The notes under the pieces are model-generated. The model saw only the letters and a list, made by a program, of their open reading frames with translations, was not told the DNA's origin and searched no databases. From Gnetum montanum (Eukaryota > Streptophyta > Gnetopsida > Gnetales > Gnetaceae), in contig MNCI01037790.1 of the NCBI GenBank assembly GCA_015680685.1, forward strand, positions 137,473 to 201,472: a DNA stretch of 64,000 nucleotides, in the 5' to 3' direction. Below are positions 58,700 through 64,000 of this stretch, one piece after another. Each line of letters opens with the position of its first letter. Positions within the stretch are counted from its first letter, which is position 1. A program made the position numbers and the translations under genes.

Positions 58700-60300
58700 T
58701 ACCCAGCAGTAATCCATGTTGTGACCACACAACTAGTGGTAGTCACAGAAATGGTCCAGGCTGAAGTACTTGGGGACTGGTGGTTCATTAGGCAAAGCTA
58801 AAGAAGGGTTCTTAAGTAGCTCATAATGGCATCTGTGATGCTTCAGAGCCTCCTTAGATACCTTCTTATGTTGTATATGGCCAGTTCCTAGTAATTGCCT
58901 CAAAAGTTCTAAAGGTTTTACAAGCAAGGTCATGTACTTTAAACGATCTTTACGCTCAAAGTTTGGCCTCGGCTATGAAGGTGCCTCAGGGGTAGGTGTT
59001 TCCTGGCTAGTACTGCTTGAGCTAGCCATGGGCTCAGCAGACGTCGTAGATGCCCTTTTGTTGTTACCCTTTTTCTTCACATTGTCGACTAGGGTAGCTA
59101 CTATCGTTGTTGTAGCCTTGCCCTTGTCCTTGCCCTTGTTATGGTCATTCTTGTAGACCACATATGTCGGGTCTTTGCTAGCCTCCACTGTGTCTTGAAT
59201 GCTCTTAGTTTGAGTGAAGGCTTGGCTGAGGGAGTAAGGAGTGAGCTAATACAACTTTGACTTAATGAAGTTATTAACTACCCCCTTGAAAATGACTAAC
59301 AGATGAGCCTCTATGATGGGTTCGCAAATTTCATTCAAGGTTACACTCCAACGCGGTATAAACCTTTGGACCGGCTCTAGTGGATCTTGTTTGACTCCCA
59401 TAAGCTGGTCCAATGTGACTTCAAGTTTCACGTTGTATTTGAAATGCGTCACAAATTGAGTAAGTAGCTCTTCCAAGGTCGAGATGGAAGAGCGTGGAAA
59501 TGTCTAATAGTAGTCTAAAGCTTTAGCCATTAAGGACATAACAAAGACACAGATTATAGTATGTGGCCATTGTTATAGTAATAAGGACTCTGATCTGAAA
59601 GTGACCATGTGGGCATTGGGATCATCCTCCCCATTGTATTTTGTAAAATAGGGAAGGGGCATCCTAGGAGGCAATGACAGAACATGGACTGCTAGGCTAA
59701 TAGGATCATCATGGTAGAAATCCATGACTTATATCATGTCAGAACCAGCATCCTTGAGATGCTTGACCTCCTCAGTAAGGGTTTGAATAAGCTAGAAGGC
59801 TTGGTCTAGACCCGTGGATGGAGCAGTTGACTGGCTAGTTTGAGTGTCATACAACTACTGTGTAGTGGGTGGAAAAGAGGGGAGTTGAGTAATCAAAGGT
59901 TGCACTTGTGGAATTTTTATGGTGGATGCTACTAAGGGTGGCATACTGTAAGGTGTAGGTTGTTGTTGTTGTTGTGTGATAGGGGCTGTCCATTGGCCAA
60001 TTATGGATTGCAGGACAGATCGTTGTGATTGGACAACTGGGATGGGCCATTGCCCAACTGTGGGTTGCGAAGGAAGACCTTGTACCTAATGTTATACTAG
60101 AAAGGTTAAGGGCATGGTATGAACCTGCACTCATGGAATAAAGTGTGCAAATGTGGAAGTAGGTATCATGAATGACATCCCAACTACTTGGGATGGAAAA
60201 GTCGCTCCTGTACCATCTAAAATCGTCGGTGCCAGGCTGGAACGTTATGGGCATCGAAAGATTCACAGACAGGCACAACCAACCCTGCCTCCGCTTGAGG
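58700..60300 (-). pseudogene. gag: gag of Tat element E4, N-terminus missing
   Basis: The Pro/Gln/Thr-rich region (59850-60278) leads into the Retrotrans_gag core, with VMDFYHDDP at about 59725 and LTQFVTHFKYN...TLDQLMGVKQ and EPIIEAHLLVIFKGVVNNF at 59246-59476. A basic linker follows (DKGKATTTIV, 58973-59188), then LLRQLLGTGHIQHKKVS and LPNEPPVPK (58733-58933). The block before the Pro-rich region that E2 and E3 share (LPLD.QE...SFE) is absent, and LTR5-type sequence starts at about 60395 instead. Confidence 0.65.
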
Positions 60301-60910
60301 GCAAGCTAGAAATAGATGAAGGCAGAGTGCCTTGGTGGTCCGCACACGAATCAAACAAGGACTTCCCCAACATTTGCCACTACAACACGTTAGGTTATAC
60401 GTAAACTGCAACTAAATGTAAACTAGTACGAAACATACAGAAAAATGTAAACGTGCATAAATATAGAAAATGATGTAAACTGTAACGAAATTTGGCCAAA
60501 TGTATCAAATGTATTGAAAAATAATGTGTACAAAGCACCGGTCTATACGTAGTTGTGGATCTACACAAGGTGAACGTATAGCCCCGGTTGATGAGGATGG
60601 ATGATGACAACTATTGGGAATTTCTGCAAGCACAGTGTGAATGATGTATGCTCAGTGTACAGGATGTATGCCCAGTGTGTGAGATCTGTGCTCCGATCTC
60701 TTGAGTGTCCCCCTATTCTAGTTTTTTTTTGTCTCCCTTTTTTCCAAAAAATTGTGAACCCCAATCTACTGAAGAATTGGGGTTTTTATGAGATCTTGGG
60801 TGTTAGATTCGAATCTAGAAGGAGATGAGTAGCTGTGAGGTGAGAAAAATTCAAGTCGGATGACATGTGGCTACATTGCCAGAATGCAGAGAATATTACA
60901 ATTGTACAGT

Positions 60911-61060
60911 GTGCTACATGCTAGCGTGCTGCATGCCAGAGCCCTGCAAGCCAGCGTGCTACATGCCAGTGTCCTTCATGCCAGTGTGCTACATGCCAGC
61001 ATCCTACATGCTAGTGTGCTACATGCCAGCATCCTGCATGCCAGCGTCCTACATGCTAGG
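60911..61060. repeat. 15-base minisatellite, ten units, in LTR5
   Basis: Ten consecutive 15-base units of gtgctacatgccagc with substitutions but no length change. Two plus-strand frames stay open across it, giving pentapeptide repeats by translation only. Confidence 0.9.
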
Positions 61061-61140
61061 CGTATGAACCCAGTGTACAGACTCAGCATGAACCTCAGCA
61101 TACAGGTTCAACGTACACCAAAATGTACCCAGTATACACA

Positions 61141-61690
61141 CATGAAAATGTTTTATTTTAAGATCAAAACTTGATTTTTAGATGCCTGTGATGATGCCCA
61201 ATAGTTTCCCTACCTTTGGGAGTTGATTTCAGGTGAAAATCTTGCCCTTTGGTGCCTGTTTTGGGCCATTTCTGGTGGTGTACACTGGGCGTGCAGAGTA
61301 TGTATGCTCAGCGTACATGTCATGGAAGTGCATCATTTCAAGGTTGAAACTTGATTTTAAAGTTCCTGAGAGCTACTAGGGACCTTGGGGAAGGTCTTGG
61401 GGGGTCCATACACTCAATTCTGGCATGTTTTGACTCATTTCTGGGGCCCAAAATTTGCTGCACGTTGGCTGCATGTTGGGCGTATACACTGGGCGTGCAG
61501 GAATGAAGGACCATCATTTGCAACCCAAAATTTGATTTTCAAGTGTCTAAGAGTTTCTAGGGACCTTGGGGAAGGTCCTAGGGGGTCAAAACACTCAATT
61601 ATGGCATGTTTTGACTCATTTCTGGGGCCCAAAGCTTGCTGCACGCTGGCTGCACGCTGGGCGTGTATAGGCCAGTGTACAGGATACATA
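61141..61690. repeat. three-fold tandem of about 184 bases in LTR5
   Basis: The clearest pair is about 61320-61505 and 61506-61690, sharing agggaccttggggaaggtc, cactcaatt.tggcatgtttt and tttctggggcccaaa. A more decayed third unit lies at 61141-61319. Each ends in a G/C-rich tgctgcacg.tggctgca.g block. Confidence 0.8.
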
Positions 61691-61908
61691 CCTAGTGAAA
61701 ACCAAGTATTTTGAGCTCAACATTTGCCAAGTTTGATGTCGGATGTCATTGTAGTCTTCTGTGGATCTCGAGGAACCATTTCTTACTCAATTTGACTCCG
61801 TTTGAAGTTGTCTGTGATGTCCTCAAGCTTCAATCATGCTAGCGAGCATCATGACTTAGCTTGATTTTTGTTGGAAAAGTGCTAAGCTCAGAATTTTGTG
61901 GTGTTTCA

Positions 61909-61925
61909 TTGGTCCCTCTTTGTTG
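61909..61925 (-). promoter_or_regulatory. polypurine tract before LTR5
   Basis: Minus strand CAACAAAGAGGGACCAA, followed by TGAAACACC. It implies that the interior of another minus-strand element (E5) lies to the right. Confidence 0.6.
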
Positions 61926-62400
61926 ATGCTTGGAGGAATTGACCCAAGAAGTGTCGAAAAAGAAGTACAAAACACCACAAGCAACTTGGTAGACATATTG
62001 TCCTTTGGCACTTGGCCAGACGTCATCGCATCGTGTTCAGTAGTACATGGGGTTGGGGAAATGAAGTTTGCAACTGGATAGGGAAGTGGAAATTGTGGCG
62101 ATTGGGAACTGATTAGGGGAGTGTGCATGGTGAAGGGGATGCTTTGGTATGTGTATAAGTTATGTTTATTCTTGTCAATAGCCATTATCTAGTAGACTTG
62201 GAACCAAAACATGAGGTGTACGTCCTTTGGTAGAACAAGACTCTTGTTTAGTTTTTAAGAGGACTTGTTGGCACAACCAAAGCTACGTGATGATAAGTTG
62301 CATTCTTTGGAGGAATAGGGTCTCTATTTACTGTTAAAGAGAGCTTGTTGGTGGGGAGCCAAAGCTATGCAATGAGATGTTACTTGAGCATTTGAGACAC
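61926..62400 (-). other. 3' tail of element E5
   Basis: Begins like the tails of E1 and E4 (aacaccacaagcaactt..., opposite strand). It then contains two copies of about 95 bases with the pattern tcctttgg.agaa..g.ctct...t.aaaga..gcttgttgg (62200-62385). No coding signal. Confidence 0.45.
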
Positions 62401-62853
62401 GATCTCAGAGGGGTGGAAGACAAGGCCTTGCTGGACAACATGCAGAACCGGAGGAACAATCATTCAGCGTTCATCAAGAAGATCCTCCTACCATACGGTC
62501 TAGGCAGGCAGAAGCAGGAGATACCCTCTCTGAAAGTGGTGCTTGGTACTTAGGGGAAATGTACCAATTTTGGCACAACAAAGAAGAAGGCACCATAGTT
62601 AACAATTGTGGTGTGACTATTGATTTCTCTATTCAAGCCATTCTGGAAGTATGAAACCTTCCGAATACAGGGCCAAAGGTTGCTTAGAACTAGCTGGACA
62701 CTTTCAGGACTGAGTAACTTAATAAACTATTGACAGAGAATAAAAGGGTGGCAGAAGAAAAAGAGAAGGCTTTCTGGGTTGCCTCTATGGCACAAGTGCA
62801 AACTTACATGCATGCCAAGGCACTCAAGGCCTTACAAGAGGAGAAACTTCAGG
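62400..62853 (+). other. unrecognised coding-like stretch running into the gap
   Basis: Plus-strand frames read VEDKALLDNMQNRRNNHSAF, KILLPYGLGRQKQE, then after shifts MYQFWHNKEEGTIV and, at 62730-62853, MTENKRVAEEKEKAF with a Lys/Glu/Ala-rich, helix-like continuation. It might be the coding part of the element whose LTR lies at 63580-63923 in the same orientation. No family recognised. Confidence 0.3.
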
Positions 62854-63579
62854 NNNNNNNNNNNNNNNNNNNNNNNNNNNNNNNNNNNNNNNNNNNNNNN
62901 NNNNNNNNNNNNNNNNNNNNNNNNNNNNNNNNNNNNNNNNNNNNNNNNNNNNNNNNNNNNNNNNNNNNNNNNNNNNNNNNNNNNNNNNNNNNNNNNNNNN
63001 NNNNNNNNNNNNNNNNNNNNNNNNNNNNNNNNNNNNNNNNNNNNNNNNNNNNNNNNNNNNNNNNNNNNNNNNNNNNNNNNNNNNNNNNNNNNNNNNNNNN
63101 NNNNNNNNNNNNNNNNNNNNNNNNNNNNNNNNNNNNNNNNNNNNNNNNNNNNNNNNNNNNNNNNNNNNNNNNNNNNNNNNNNNNNNNNNNNNNNNNNNNN
63201 NNNNNNNNNNNNNNNNNNNNNNNNNNNNNNNNNNNNNNNNNNNNNNNNNNNNNNNNNNNNNNNNNNNNNNNNNNNNNNNNNNNNNNNNNNNNNNNNNNNN
63301 NNNNNNNNNNNNNNNNNNNNNNNNNNNNNNNNNNNNNNNNNNNNNNNNNNNNNNNNNNNNNNNNNNNNNNNNNNNNNNNNNNNNNNNNNNNNNNNNNNNN
63401 NNNNNNNNNNNNNNNNNNNNNNNNNNNNNNNNNNNNNNNNNNNNNNNNNNNNNNNNNNNNNNNNNNNNNNNNNNNNNNNNNNNNNNNNNNNNNNNNNNNN
63501 NNNNNNNNNNNNNNNNNNNNNNNNNNNNNNNNNNNNNNNNNNNNNNNNNNNNNNNNNNNNNNNNNNNNNNNNNNNNNNN
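62854..63579. other. assembly gap (N)
   Basis: Run of undetermined bases; long frames across it are artefacts. Confidence 1.
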
Positions 63580-63923
63580 GGTCATGCACGAAGTCCAAGA
63601 TGTGTACGGTTGATCAAGGAATCGGTTGCTCATCGCACTTAGGCTAGATTAGATTTTCTTACCCTTTCCCTCTTAGTTTAGATTAGTTAATATTATTTTT
63701 CACTGCCATCAGGAGTAGCGTAGAATTAGGACACATCATACACCTCATCTAGACTAAACCATACGTGACATATGCAAAACTAGTCTAAATGGGAAGACAG
63801 CGAACTACAATCTAAGGCTAACTATCTAGGTGCCACAACTAGCCCATCTGCGGAGTTCGACCGGATCGCGTGTGCGACGCTCGTTTCGTATGGTTGAGTG
63901 TAGGGGTACCTCGCCACTCATCA
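63580..63923 (+). repeat. LTR of an Athila-like relative, cut by the gap
   Basis: Its reverse complement starts TGATGAGTGG, followed by the ctacactcaaccatacgaaacgagcgtcgcac region of the LTRs at 30672 and 37070, and aligns over most of its length (for example tcgctgtcttcc and gtcacgtatggtt). It is more divergent and in the opposite orientation, and it ends CTCATCA at 63923. No PBS follows, so this is a 3' LTR or solo LTR. Confidence 0.7.
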
Positions 63924-64000
63924 GTACCCCTCTTACACATGAATCAAATTCATTCCCCTTAAGATTGTTTGAAGCATTGTGAGTGTTGAACATTCTAGAG
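63924..64000. other. right edge, nothing recognised
   Basis: 77 bases without recognisable features; the first five (gtacc) would be the target-site duplication of the LTR that ends at 63923. Confidence 0.3.

Larger units (their letters stand above)
60395..61908 (-). mobile_element. LTR5 (upstream of gag of E4)
   Basis: Starts TGAAACACCACAAAATTC after a polypurine tract, like the other family LTRs, but the rest does not align with LTR4, LTR A or LTR B by eye. A weaker TATA-like CATAAAAACCCC lies at about 60780. It contains a 15-base minisatellite and a three-fold tandem of about 184 bases. The inner end is approximate. Confidence 0.5.

Noticed and set aside
60345-60385. Possible primer binding site TGGCAAATGTTGGGGA of E4
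   Set aside because: I know no plant tRNA 3' end that it complements, and the upstream bases do not form a CA LTR end.
60911-61060. CRISPR-like array
   Set aside because: Units are contiguous with no spacers, and the context is a plant retrotransposon LTR.
60860-61174. Plus-strand frames encoding pentapeptide repeats (HASVL/CYMPA type)
   Set aside because: They are translations of a 15-base minisatellite in an LTR; two frames are open only because the unit length is a multiple of three.
62730-63647. Frames of 249-305 residues across the second N run
   Set aside because: Almost entirely undetermined bases; only the first 41 codons are real sequence.

Overview
This window looks like nuclear DNA of a seed plant with a large, retrotransposon-rich genome. 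Almost everything that can be recognised is decayed Ty3/gypsy LTR retrotransposon sequence. The few host-gene pieces (a zeta-carotene-desaturase-like oxidoreductase, aminoacylase-1 and a short-chain dehydrogenase) are broken fragments. I see no intact host gene, tRNA, rRNA or CRISPR array. The species cannot be fixed from the sequence; coding similarity and the Tat/Athila-type elements only point to a vascular plant. Two assembly gaps (10108-10681 and 62854-63579) are runs of N.

Layout. 1-8.2 kb: host-gene fragments on the minus strand, a pair of hairpin-bearing direct repeats, and a small reverse-transcriptase (RT) fragment. 8.4-10.1 kb: gag-protease of a different gypsy element, running into the gap. 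10.7-23.2 kb: element E2 (minus strand), with an antisense ORF remnant, a GGCC repeat array, protease and gag, then LTR A, a second piece of gag and LTR B. 23.2-30.7 and 38.1-38.3 kb: element E1 (minus), with polypurine tract, integrase, two RNase H domains, RT and antisense-ORF exon pieces. E1 is split at 30672-38108 by a complete, non-autonomous Athila-like element, which has both LTRs, a tRNA-Asp primer binding site (PBS) and gag-protease only. 38.3-47 kb: element E3 (plus), with LTR3, gag, protease, GGCC array and antisense ORF. 47-61.9 kb: element E4 (minus), with LTR4, polypurine tract, integrase, RNase H domains, RT, an antisense spliced gene, GGCC array, protease, gag and an unrelated-looking LTR5. 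61.9-64 kb: the tail of a further minus-strand element (E5), an unrecognised coding-like stretch, a gap, and a relative of the Athila-like LTR in the opposite orientation.

E1-E4 belong to one family of Tat-lineage gypsy elements; RNase H is followed by a second, archaeal-type RNase H with FDGAS and GDS motifs. Their organisation is unusual. Protease and RT are not adjacent. Between them lies a convergently oriented, antisense, multi-exon gene. Its last intron is conserved in three copies, and in two of them the final codon before the donor has become a stop. Related short repeats occur at the protease/antisense-gene, antisense-gene/RT and integrase/LTR boundaries. Each element also carries LTR-type palindromes inside or next to its antisense gene, usually in the same sequence variant as its own LTR.

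All open reading frames are interrupted, mostly by transitions, so every element here looks old and inactive. Internal boundaries of LTRs and domains are hand-drawn from repeat comparison and should be read as approximate unless stated otherwise.
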